NCBI GenBank assembly: GCA_937907975.1
Contig: CALEQS010000054.1
Location: forward strand, 1 to 7,176
From: an uncultured Clostridia bacterium
Lineage (GTDB): Bacteria; Bacillota; Clostridia; Oscillospirales; Oscillospiraceae
DNA: 7,176 nucleotides
Direction: 5' to 3'
Under the pieces are notes generated by a model. It was not told the DNA's origin. It did no database searches and saw nothing but the letters and a program-made list of their open reading frames with translations. Made by a program: the position numbers and the translations under genes. This document shows positions 1 to 5,833 of this stretch, in pieces (positions within the stretch are counted from its first letter, which is position 1; each line of letters begins with the position of its first letter).

Positions 1-300
1 GGCGGCAAGGTCGCCGTGGGCACCGATGCCATGCGGATGGAGATCCAGCCGGAGGTCGCCGGTATGCCCTTGCGGGAGCTGCGTCTGCTCCACGAGGCCG
101 GGCTCTCCGTAGACGAGGTCATTGACGCCGCCACCATCAATGCCGCCGAGGTCTGCGGCATTGCCGATCAGGTAGGCAGCATCGCCGTCGGTAAGCGGGC
201 CAACCTCATCGCCGTAAAGGATCCCATCGACGAAGGCTTTGATGCTCTCGCTCATGTAGAATTCGTCATGAACCGCGGCGTCGTCATTAAAAACATCTGA
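1..300 (+). CDS. Amidohydrolase family protein, C-terminal part (5' end outside window)
   Basis: The reading frame is open from the first base and ends with TGA at 298-300, giving 99 visible residues. The stretch VAVGTDA at residues 4-10 matches the Gly-Thr-Asp motif near the end of the TIM barrel of metal-dependent amidohydrolases, in which the Asp is a metal ligand and catalytic base. It is followed by the family's usual ending: a helix with LRLLHEAGLSVDEVIDAAT, then NAAEVCGI, then GSIAVGKRANLIAV, which forms the small beta-sandwich shared by imidazolonepropionase-like, dihydroorotase-like and prolidase-like members. The protein is probably a cytoplasmic hydrolase of a C-N bond, but the substrate cannot be told from this end. 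A GTG at 16-18 could be read as a start, but the conserved motif lies right at it and homologues have about 300 residues more, so the gene is taken as cut by the window edge. It converges with the ene-reductase gene. Confidence 0.85.
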   Translation, partial: GGKVAVGTDAMRMEIQPEVAGMPLRELRLLHEAGLSVDEVIDAATINAAEVCGIADQVGSIAVGKRANLIAVKDPIDEGFDALAHVEFVMNRGVVIKNI

Positions 301-316
301 ACTGCAAAACAAGCAT

Positions 317-352
317 AAAACGGACTGAGATCAAATGATCTCAGTCCGTTTT
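317..352. terminator. Bidirectional intrinsic terminator between convergent genes
   Basis: A perfect inverted repeat has arms 317-333 and 336-352 (core CGGACTGAGATCA / TGATCTCAGTCCG) around a very short A-rich loop. It is flanked by an A-run on the left and a T-run on the right, so on either strand the hairpin is followed by T residues. It begins 17 bases after the amidohydrolase stop and ends 7 bases before the last base of the opposing ene-reductase gene, so it can serve both. Confidence 0.9.
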
Positions 353-358
353 TGCAAA

Positions 359-2386
359 TCAGATCTCAGACGCCACGGCAAAGGCCTCGCGCATGGCAGT
401 GGAGATGGTGGCAGGCTTCTTGCAGTCTCCGATCATATAGAAATGGCTGGTGGTGCCGTAGAAGGCCAGCGCCTCATCCCGGCGGGACTTCATACCGGTG
501 GAGATGGCCACGGTGTCAGCGGCAATGAACTGCTCACTGCCGTCGGCGTCCAGATAGCGCACACCTTCGTCGGTGATCTCCGTCACGGTCACGCCGCACT
601 TGCTGTGGAAGGTGGGGATGCTCTCCCAGTACTCCTTGAACATGGAGCGGAAATGCATGATGGTGGTGTCCGCCGCCAGCTTCTCCCGCATTTCCAGCAC
701 GGTGACGTTCCGGCCGGTCTTAGCCATATGCATACCGGCTTCCACGCCGACCTCACCGCCGCCGATGACCACCACATTCTGTCCGACCTCCACGGCGTCC
801 ATCATGGTGTCAAAACCGGTGACCACGATCTTATTGTCAATGCCCTTGATGGGGGGCAGAGCGGTCACGGAGCCGGTGGCCGCAATGACCCGGTCGAAAT
901 TCTCCGCAGCGATCATCTCCGGGGTGGCCTCGGTGTTGAGCCGCACTTCGATGCCCCGCTTCTCCACCTGGTGGATCAGGTAGTCCTTGAAGTCCTTCAG
1001 CGTCCACTTGAAATCCACATAGTCCGCGTGGCGGATCAGGCCGCCCAGCTTGGCCTCCTTCTCAAACAGCGTGACCCTGTGGCCCCGGTCGCAGAGATCC
1101 ATGGCCGCCTTCATGCCGGCTGGGCCGCCGCCGATCACGGCGATCTTCTGGCTGGGACCGGGCTGCTGCACCAGCACATTCAGCCGGTGCTCAATGCCCA
1201 GCTTGGGGTTGACGGAGCAGACGGAGTAATAGGGATCGTTGGGCCCCCGGCCGTGGCACTTGTTGCAGCGCAGGCAGGGCACGATGTCGTCCGCACGGCC
1301 CTCATAGATGAGCTTGCCGTAATCCGGGTTGGACACCCAGGCCCGGGCCATGGAGACCAGATCCAGCTTGCCCTCGGCCAACGCCTTCTCGCAGGTGTCC
1401 GGATTGTGCCAGCCGCCCACCGTGGTAATGAGCACGCCGGTGTTCTTGCTCTTGATGTAGGCCGCAGTGTCCAGCGTGGGCACCTCCAGCGGCTCGTAGT
1501 TGGTGGGATGGTTTCCGTCAGCGTCGCTGGCCCGGATCTGGGCAATGTCCACATAGGGGGCCGCCATTTTCAGGAACTCCACCATGTCGTCCTTGGTGTA
1601 GCCGCCGTACTTGTCCTCCTCGCCGGAGATCAGGATCTCCACGATGAAGTCCTTGCCCACGGCCTCGCGGATCTTCTTCAGGATCATAAGGCAGAAGCGG
1701 GCACGGTTTTCCAGACTGCCGCCGTACTCGTCGGTGCGGTCATTGGTCAGCGGGGAGAGGAACTTTGTCATGATCTGGGTGCGGTAGCACATATGGATGG
1801 AGGCCATATCAAAGCCGAGGAACTTCAGGATCTTGCACTGCTGGGCATAGGACTCGGCCACCTTCTCCATGGTCTCCACATCCAGCTTGCGCACCGCGTC
1901 CCGGGCCGCCTGATAATAGCGCTCAAAATCCTCCGGAGTGGGGTCGAACAGCGGTTCCATGGGACACTCCACCTGGGTGAACTCCAGATGGCCCTCATCC
2001 ATGGGATTCTCCTGCACCAAAATGGGGTACTTGTTGCTGGCCACAAAGAAGCCCATGCAGGCGATGGAGCCATAGTAGTGGATGGCATCGCTCAACTGGA
2101 GCAGATAGTTCTGGCTCTGGGGATCGTAAAGGTGAAAATCCGGAAAGTGGGGGCCGTCGGTGTTCATGGGCATATGCTTGTCCTTGTTGAAGTCATTGAT
2201 GCCCATGCAGGTGACAATGGCCGCGCCGGACTTAGCCCGGTTGGCGTAGTGGGTGATGATGCCGTCAGCGGGATAGGTCTCCGGCCCCTGCAGAAAATGG
2301 GGCAGGGAGTTGGCGGAGATCATGCGGTTTTTCAAAGTGAAGCCGCGGATCACAATGGGTTTTAAAAGATTGGGATAGTTCTGCAT
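359..2386 (-). CDS. FMN/4Fe-4S/FAD ene-reductase (enoate reductase / 2,4-dienoyl-CoA reductase / BaiCD-like)
   Basis: This 675-residue protein has the full architecture of the old-yellow-enzyme group that includes 2,4-dienoyl-CoA reductase, 2-enoate reductase, BaiCD/BaiH and trimethylamine dehydrogenase. An FMN-binding TIM barrel spans about residues 1-365, with LLKPIVIRGFTLKNR near the start and FLSPLTNDRTDEYGGSLENR at 209-228. A 4Fe-4S cluster is suggested by Cys371, 374, 377 and 390. An FAD fold starts at IGGGPAG (418-424), an NAD(P)H fold at IGGGEVG (541-547), and a final FAD contact lies at IGD (652-654). The family moves electrons from NAD(P)H through FAD and Fe-S to FMN and reduces an activated C=C bond in the cytoplasm. 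The usual HxxH/N...Y active-site pattern is replaced by H198-M-C-Y201-R-T-Q204, so the substrate may differ from known members. The ATG has AAAGGA 8 bases upstream. It is the last gene of the minus-strand operon. Substrate and symbol are not assigned. Confidence 0.93.
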   Translation of the reverse strand: MQNYPNLLKPIVIRGFTLKNRMISANSLPHFLQGPETYPADGIITHYANRAKSGAAIVTCMGINDFNKDKHMPMNTDGPHFPDFHLYDPQSQNYLLQLSDAIHYYGSIACMGFFVASNKYPILVQENPMDEGHLEFTQVECPMEPLFDPTPEDFERYYQAARDAVRKLDVETMEKVAESYAQQCKILKFLGFDMASIHMCYRTQIMTKFLSPLTNDRTDEYGGSLENRARFCLMILKKIREAVGKDFIVEILISGEEDKYGGYTKDDMVEFLKMAAPYVDIAQIRASDADGNHPTNYEPLEVPTLDTAAYIKSKNTGVLITTVGGWHNPDTCEKALAEGKLDLVSMARAWVSNPDYGKLIYEGRADDIVPCLRCNKCHGRGPNDPYYSVCSVNPKLGIEHRLNVLVQQPGPSQKIAVIGGGPAGMKAAMDLCDRGHRVTLFEKEAKLGGLIRHADYVDFKWTLKDFKDYLIHQVEKRGIEVRLNTEATPEMIAAENFDRVIAATGSVTALPPIKGIDNKIVVTGFDTMMDAVEVGQNVVVIGGGEVGVEAGMHMAKTGRNVTVLEMREKLAADTTIMHFRSMFKEYWESIPTFHSKCGVTVTEITDEGVRYLDADGSEQFIAADTVAISTGMKSRRDEALAFYGTTSHFYMIGDCKKPATISTAMREAFAVASEI

Positions 2387-2439
2387 ATAAATCGTCCTTT
2401 CCTGATTTTGGGATATAAAGCAAGTGATACATACAATAT

Positions 2440-2813
2440 TTATTGCTGCGCAGCATCGCAGACACGTCTCAGCAGGTCCAGCCCCGCCTGCTCCTCTCCC
2501 CGCTCCACGGCGTGGACAGCGCGGAGCACCGCCTGATTGGCGGAAGTAGGTACATAATAGCGCGTACCAAGGTCAATGACAACTCCGTTGGTGAAGTCGA
2601 TCTCCAGCGGGAGCCCCTTTCGAATATCCGCCGTATAGGCATCCACAATGCCGGGCCATAGCCCTCCAGCGTCAGGCCGTCCCGGTTCAGCCGCCGGGCC
2701 TGTTCCGCCCGGTAGAGTGAGAGCATCGTCACGTCGTATCCGGATCTGGTGAGCCAGCCGCCCATCATGGCACCAATGGCACCTGTGCCGGCCACCGCGA
2801 TTTTACATGGCAT
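2440..2813 (-). pseudogene. Ketopantoate reductase-like (PanE/ApbA family) remnant with internal deletion
   Basis: The start at 2813 has a good ribosome binding site (GAGG, 7 bases away) and encodes KIAVAGTGAIGAMMGGWL at residues 4-21. This is the NADP-binding GxGAxG motif of ketopantoate reductase-like enzymes, and family-like sequence runs to about residue 54 (EGYGP). Near position 2650 the similarity jumps to another frame, which reads GIVDAYTADIRKGLPLEIDFTNGVVIDLG and on to a TAA at 2440-2442. That is the family's C-terminal domain, including the EID motif that carries the catalytic Glu (Glu256 in E. coli PanE). About 150-190 residues are missing between the parts, and with them the region of the catalytic Lys (Lys176 in E. 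coli). The frames of the two parts differ, so translation from the start gives a 114-residue hybrid with a meaningless tail. Loss of enzyme activity is therefore very likely. The intact form was probably a cytoplasmic NADPH-dependent 2-oxoacid reductase. It sits between the permease and the ene-reductase, in the same direction as both. Confidence 0.8.
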
Positions 2814-2844
2814 AAGATCACCTCAATATCCTGTACTGCTGGCA

Positions 2845-2875
2845 AAAGCCCCCTGCCCTGCGGGCCGAGGGCTTT
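2845..2875 (-). terminator. Possible intercistronic hairpin / weak terminator
   Basis: The stretch after the permease gene holds outer arms 2845-2851 and 2869-2875 (AAAGCCC/GGGCTTT) and a short inner stem 2855-2858 with 2862-2865 (GCCC/GGGC). On the minus strand the outer stem is followed by only four T residues and then GCC, so it is at best a weak or partial terminator. It could lower expression of the two downstream genes relative to the permease, or protect the upstream message from decay. Confidence 0.35.
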
Positions 2876-2914
2876 CGTCTTGTTGAGCTTTGGAGATAAG
2901 GGGGAGGTTTGCGA

Positions 2915-4285
2915 TCAGGCGGCACACAGGCCGGGGAACAGGACGCACATCAGGATAACGGCCAGCATGCCGAAGAAGATGTACAGCACGGTGGTGCGGA
3001 AGATGGGGCCATAGCCTTCCTTGTGGGTCAGGCCGCAGGTCACCAGAGCGGAGATGACTGCCGCGTTGATGGGAATGGTATCCAGAATGGAGATGGCGAA
3101 GCAGCCGATACGGTGCATGGCGGCGGGAGAGATGGCGATCTGGCCCAGCAGCGGCATGAAGATGCCGGAGGAGAGCTGGATGCCAGCCACCGCGTTGCCG
3201 GCCAGGAAACCGGAGAAGGTGGCGGAGATGGCGTAGCTCAGGTAGGGGGAAGTCTTGACCGCCAGATCGGTAAGCAGGCCGCTCAGATGAGCAAAGCCGT
3301 TGGTGCCCTGAATGACGGTGGCAAGGCCCTGCTGGAAGGCCATGGGGATGAAGATCGCGGCACCGGCGTTGATGCCGTCACCGGCGATGTCCATGTAGGG
3401 CTTGAGCTTGGAGTCGGGGGTGACAATAAAGTTGCACAGCACGATGGCGGCCACAACGGCGCCGGCCATCAGGGCCAGAACCACGTCAATGCCAAAGACC
3501 ATGTTCAGCACGGCCACGATCAGCAGAGGCAGAATGGACAGGAAGAAGTTGGGCAGACGGCCGCCGTCCTCCTCGGGGCGGATGTTGCCGCCGGGCGTGA
3601 AGTGCTCGCCGTTCTTCTCCGCCTTCTTCAGCGCGGAGTAGATGTAGATGCAGTCGCAGGCCAGAATGACGACCACGCCCACCAGACCGGGCACCAGGGC
3701 AGCGGTGGTGGAGGTGCCGAAGAACATGGAGGCCAGAATGTTGCCGTTGGTCAGCGGAGTGCCCGGGCAGCAGACGGCGGTGGTCACACCGGCGAACAGC
3801 ACGGCGGGCAGCAGACGGCGGGGCATATCGTTCTGGCGAAACATCTCCATGCCGATGGGCATCAGCGTGAAGATGCAGACGAAGGCGTCCAGACCGCCGA
3901 AGCCGAAGATGATGGCGATGAGCATGAACACATAGGCGGCCAGCAGCTTGCGGGTGAAGCCATGGTCACGGTCAACGATGACCTTCGTCAGGGTCTTGGA
4001 GATGGAACGGGCCGCACCGGTGCGGACGATGATCTGTCCGAACAGGTTGGCCGCGAGAAATTTCAGCAGGAACATGGTCACGGCGCTGATCACGCCGCTG
4101 ATCATCAGGCCGGGCTGGGCCATGGGGCCGACGCCGGTGCCAAGGAAGCACTCCAGCACGTTCATCCGCTCCACCAGACATACCAGAATGGCGGCGAGGA
4201 TCATGCTGAAGGTGGGGTTCAGGCCTTTGTAGACAACGAAAATAACGAATGCCAAGGGAATCAGAAGCAGCAATAGATCAAGCAT
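2915..4285 (-). CDS. GntP-family permease (organic acid / sugar acid:H+ symporter-like)
   Basis: This integral inner-membrane protein has 456 residues, the usual length for GntP-type permeases of the ion transporter superfamily. Hydrophobic segments are spread along the chain, for example residues 2-19, 25-38, 58-80, 115-130, 159-175, 193-213, 246-264, 267-287, 350-370 and 433-452. The stretch FGFGGLDAFVCIFTLMPIGMEMFRQ (127-151), then MPRRLLPAVL and the CPGTPLTNGNI loop (173-183), matches the conserved core of the family, including the PGTP motif. Members carry gluconate, other sugar acids, hydroxy acids or similar carboxylates with protons; the substrate here is not readable. The ATG at 4285 has an AAGGAG 8 bases upstream. 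The gene follows the small unknown gene by 45 bases, which suggests co-transcription. The context implies that it brings in the substrate of the ene-reductase or a related acid. Confidence 0.88.
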   Translation of the reverse strand: MLDLLLLLIPLAFVIFVVYKGLNPTFSMILAAILVCLVERMNVLECFLGTGVGPMAQPGLMISGVISAVTMFLLKFLAANLFGQIIVRTGAARSISKTLTKVIVDRDHGFTRKLLAAYVFMLIAIIFGFGGLDAFVCIFTLMPIGMEMFRQNDMPRRLLPAVLFAGVTTAVCCPGTPLTNGNILASMFFGTSTTAALVPGLVGVVVILACDCIYIYSALKKAEKNGEHFTPGGNIRPEEDGGRLPNFFLSILPLLIVAVLNMVFGIDVVLALMAGAVVAAIVLCNFIVTPDSKLKPYMDIAGDGINAGAAIFIPMAFQQGLATVIQGTNGFAHLSGLLTDLAVKTSPYLSYAISATFSGFLAGNAVAGIQLSSGIFMPLLGQIAISPAAMHRIGCFAISILDTIPINAAVISALVTCGLTHKEGYGPIFRTTVLYIFFGMLAVILMCVLFPGLCAA

Positions 4286-4330
4286 TTTGATTTCTCCTTC
4301 TCTTTTTCTTTTCTCTTTTCCTGTGCTTGC

Positions 4331-4621
4331 TTACTTGATTTTGGTGCCGGTCAGGCTGTCCGGCGTATCCTCAATGACCACAACGCCGTGGAGCGCATCG
4401 CCGTCCACCTGCCCGGTCAGCTGGAGCTTTCCGGGGCCGACGGCCAGGTCGATCTGGAAATAGTTCTTATTCCAGCGCCCACGGGTGAAGGACACCGGTG
4501 GATTGCCGTCCAGCGTGTTCAGGCTGCCGCTGAGCACACCGTTCTCTCCCGGCTCCAGCGTCAGCTCGTTCTCCACCGTCCAGGCGGGGAGCACCATTCT
4601 GATGTGATAGGTACCCTGCAT
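4331..4621 (-). CDS. Small predicted beta-rich protein of unknown function, first gene of the operon
   Basis: This 96-residue soluble protein has no signal peptide or membrane segment. The frame is open further upstream to an ATG at 4741, but only the ATG at 4621 has a ribosome binding site, and the upstream part is Lys/Arg/Asn-rich and overlaps the promoter region, so 4621 is chosen. The sequence alternates short hydrophobic strands with Gly-, Asn- and Asp-containing turns: GTYHIRMVLPAW (3-14), ENELTLEPGENGVLSGSL (17-34), PPVSFTRGRWNKNYFQIDL (41-59), GKLQLTGQVDGDALHGVVVIED (64-85), and a closing LTGTKI. This pattern, with repeated turns leading into strands, suggests a small beta-barrel or sandwich, possibly a ligand-binding or accessory domain for the ene-reductase. 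I do not recognise a named family. It lies 45 bases before the permease and is the promoter-proximal cistron. Confidence 0.82.
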   Translation of the reverse strand: MQGTYHIRMVLPAWTVENELTLEPGENGVLSGSLNTLDGNPPVSFTRGRWNKNYFQIDLAVGPGKLQLTGQVDGDALHGVVVIEDTPDSLTGTKIK

Positions 4622-4628
4622 ATTCTGG

Positions 4629-4638
4629 CACCTCCTTT
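4629..4638 (-). promoter_or_regulatory. Strong ribosome binding site that sets the 4621 start
   Basis: On the minus strand this reads AAAGGAGGTG, almost fully complementary to the 3' end of 16S rRNA, and it lies 7 bases before the ATG at 4621-4619. No such site precedes the alternative ATG at 4741. Confidence 0.85.
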
Positions 4639-4679
4639 GTGGATTTTGTTGAATTTCCGGGTTTTCTCTTTTCGCTATT

Positions 4680-4708
4680 AGTTTAATTTCGCCCGTCAAA
4701 TAAGTCAA
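4680..4708 (-). promoter_or_regulatory. Promoter of the minus-strand operon (-35 TTGACT, -10 TAAACT)
   Basis: On the minus strand TTGACT (4708-4703) is separated by exactly 17 bases from TAAACT (4685-4680), matching the sigma-A consensus at 5 of 6 and 4 of 6 positions. Transcription would start near 4673, about 50 bases before the small gene. The -35 box directly abuts the inverted repeat at 4709-4732, which would then lie at about -36 to -59, a normal place for a LysR-type activator. Confidence 0.6.
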
Positions 4709-4732
4709 ATGCAAAAAAATATGTGGTTGCAT
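4709..4732. promoter_or_regulatory. Candidate LysR operator: ATGCAA-N12-TTGCAT inverted repeat
   Basis: The perfect 6-bp arms at 4709-4714 and 4727-4732 are about 18 bp centre to centre, close to two helical turns. The right arm coincides with the -35 box of the lysR promoter, and the left arm touches the -35 box of the opposing operon promoter. A related half site, ATGCAG, lies at 4754-4759 beside the lysR -10 box. The placement suits a LysR-type protein that represses its own gene and activates the divergent operon, but binding is inferred. Confidence 0.5.
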
Positions 4733-4755
4733 GAATTTCACGAATAGTTTATAAT
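4727..4755 (+). promoter_or_regulatory. Promoter of the lysR-type gene (-35 TTGCAT, -10 TATAAT)
   Basis: A perfect TATAAT lies at 4750-4755, 17 bases after TTGCAT at 4727-4732. The -35 box is weak (3 of 6), as expected for a regulated or autoregulated gene. Transcription would start near 4762, giving a leader of about 33 bases before the ATG at 4795. Confidence 0.6.
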
Positions 4756-4794
4756 GCAGGAAACTGAGACGACGCAGGAATGGAGATAAAAGTT

Positions 4795-5706
4795 ATGGAA
4801 ATCACTCAGCTGCATTATTTTAAGACCGTTGCCAAGCACGAAAGCTTCACGCTGGCTGCCGAGGACCTGCACATCACCCAGTCCGCCCTGAGCCGATCCA
4901 TCGCCCAGCTGGAGGCCGATATTGGCATCCAGCTCTTTGAACGCCGCAAGGGCGGGGTCACTCTGAACCGGGACGGTCACTTTTTCCTCCAGCACGTCAT
5001 TCAGGTGCTGAATACGCTGGAAAACACCGTTTCCGCTGTTAAAGAAATGGCCGGGCTGGAGACCGGCGTGGTAAATATCTCCATCTCCGAATTTGTATTC
5101 ATTAAACACATCATCCTTCAGTTTCTGGGGGACTACCCCAATGTGCGGTTGAGCTGCTTTCTCCAGTCCAACGAGCAGGCCCGGGCAAGCCTGGACAACG
5201 GCACGCTGAACTTCGCCATCTGCAAAGAGCCCATCCCCGGCCCCAATCTGGAGTGGACGCCGCTGTGCAGAGACCGGATGTGTGCTCTCCTGCCAGCTGG
5301 GCATCGATTCACCGACCGCAAAAGCCTCCATCTGGCCGAGCTGAAGGACGAGCACTTCATCATCAGCAATCTGGGCTATGATATGTCCACCAGCTTCACC
5401 AAAATGTGCAATCTGGCCGGTTTTGATCCTTATATTGTATATGAGGGCAACGGTGAGGATCTGTGCGGCAAGATGGTGGATATGGGGCTGGGCATTATGA
5501 TCGCCCCCTACTCCATCAATCTGGGCGTTCAGAAGATGGGGGTCGACCGTGCTCCCATTCCAACCATCCCGCTGGCCGACGACTTTGCCGCCAGCGAGAT
5601 CGGCATCGTCCACCGCAAAGGCCAGTTCCAGTCCGAAGCCGCCCAAGAACTGCGCCGCCGGGTGGAACGCTATTTTACCAGCCTGCCGCCCTTCATTCTG
5701 GAGTAA
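4795..5706 (+). CDS. LysR-type transcriptional regulator
   Basis: This 303-residue cytoplasmic DNA-binding regulator has the standard family length. The N-terminal winged helix-turn-helix spans about residues 1-60, with the signature LHYFKTVAKHESFTLAAEDLHITQSALSRSIAQLEADIGIQLFERRKGGVTLNRDG. A linker helix follows (62-86), then a periplasmic-binding-protein-like effector domain (about 91-295) containing GVVNISISEF, LGDYPNVRLSCF, ALLPAGHRF and VDMGLGIMIAPYS. The ATG at 4795 is preferred because GGAG lies 9 bases upstream and LysR proteins usually begin just before such a LHYF motif. The ATG at 4780 in the same frame would add five residues, and its only AGGA abuts it. The gene is divergent from the permease/ene-reductase operon, the classic arrangement for a LysR regulator and its target. 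No terminator follows, so some read-through into the flavodoxin-like gene is possible. The effector is unknown. Confidence 0.95.
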   Translation: MEITQLHYFKTVAKHESFTLAAEDLHITQSALSRSIAQLEADIGIQLFERRKGGVTLNRDGHFFLQHVIQVLNTLENTVSAVKEMAGLETGVVNISISEFVFIKHIILQFLGDYPNVRLSCFLQSNEQARASLDNGTLNFAICKEPIPGPNLEWTPLCRDRMCALLPAGHRFTDRKSLHLAELKDEHFIISNLGYDMSTSFTKMCNLAGFDPYIVYEGNGEDLCGKMVDMGLGIMIAPYSINLGVQKMGVDRAPIPTIPLADDFAASEIGIVHRKGQFQSEAAQELRRRVERYFTSLPPFILE

Positions 5707-5744
5707 TATTCTTAATTTTCATAGATGCAGTACATATTCCGAAT

Positions 5745-5773
5745 TTGACGCATAATCTCTTTTGTTCTATACT
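5745..5773 (+). promoter_or_regulatory. Promoter of the flavodoxin-like gene (-35 TTGACG, -10 TATACT)
   Basis: TTGACG (5745-5750) and TATACT (5768-5773) are separated by 17 bases, each matching consensus at 5 of 6 positions. Transcription would start near 5780, leaving a leader of about 54 bases. The gene can thus be expressed apart from lysR. The -35 region lies in a 13-base element similar to one in the lysR promoter. Confidence 0.65.
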
Positions 5774-5819
5774 GATGCCATCCAAAGCAGGGTTTCTCTT
5801 TTCATAATCTGCTCTCATC

Positions 5820-5825
5820 AGGAGG
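5820..5825 (+). promoter_or_regulatory. Ribosome binding site that sets the 5834 start
   Basis: AGGAGG lies 8 bases before the ATG at 5834. The frame is open back to an ATG at 5762, but that codon falls inside the promoter, between the -35 and -10 boxes, and cannot be on the message from it. Confidence 0.85.
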
Positions 5826-5833
5826 AAAATAAT

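Noticed and set aside
335..2365. 676-codon open frame on the plus strand opposite the ene-reductase gene
   Set aside because: Its translation is His/Gly/Val/Leu-rich with no family motif, while the minus strand encodes a complete enzyme with all cofactor motifs. Long antisense frames are expected opposite GC-rich genes.
2445..2454. Perfect palindrome GCTGCGCAGC at the end of the ketopantoate-reductase remnant
   Set aside because: It falls on Ala-Ala-Gln codons at the end of the frame, is only 10 bases long and has no T-tract, so it is probably a coding coincidence.
2909..4276. 455-codon open frame on the plus strand opposite the permease gene
   Set aside because: Its translation is an unnatural Gly/His/Asp/Gln-rich chain that mirrors hydrophobic codons of the permease. 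It has no ribosome binding site and no motif.
4622..4741. N-terminal extension of the small unknown protein to an ATG at 4741
   Set aside because: The extension lacks a ribosome binding site, crosses the predicted promoter and operator, and is of different composition. The AAAGGAGGTG before 4621 decides the start.
4738..5646. 302-codon open frame on the minus strand opposite the lysR gene
   Set aside because: The plus strand encodes an unmistakable LysR protein. The antisense frame has no recognisable domain and would run through the divergent promoter region.
5762..5833. N-terminal extension of the flavodoxin-like protein to an ATG at 5762
   Set aside because: It overlaps the promoter spacer and -10 box and lacks a ribosome binding site. 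AGGAGG sits properly before 5834, right ahead of the flavodoxin fold.
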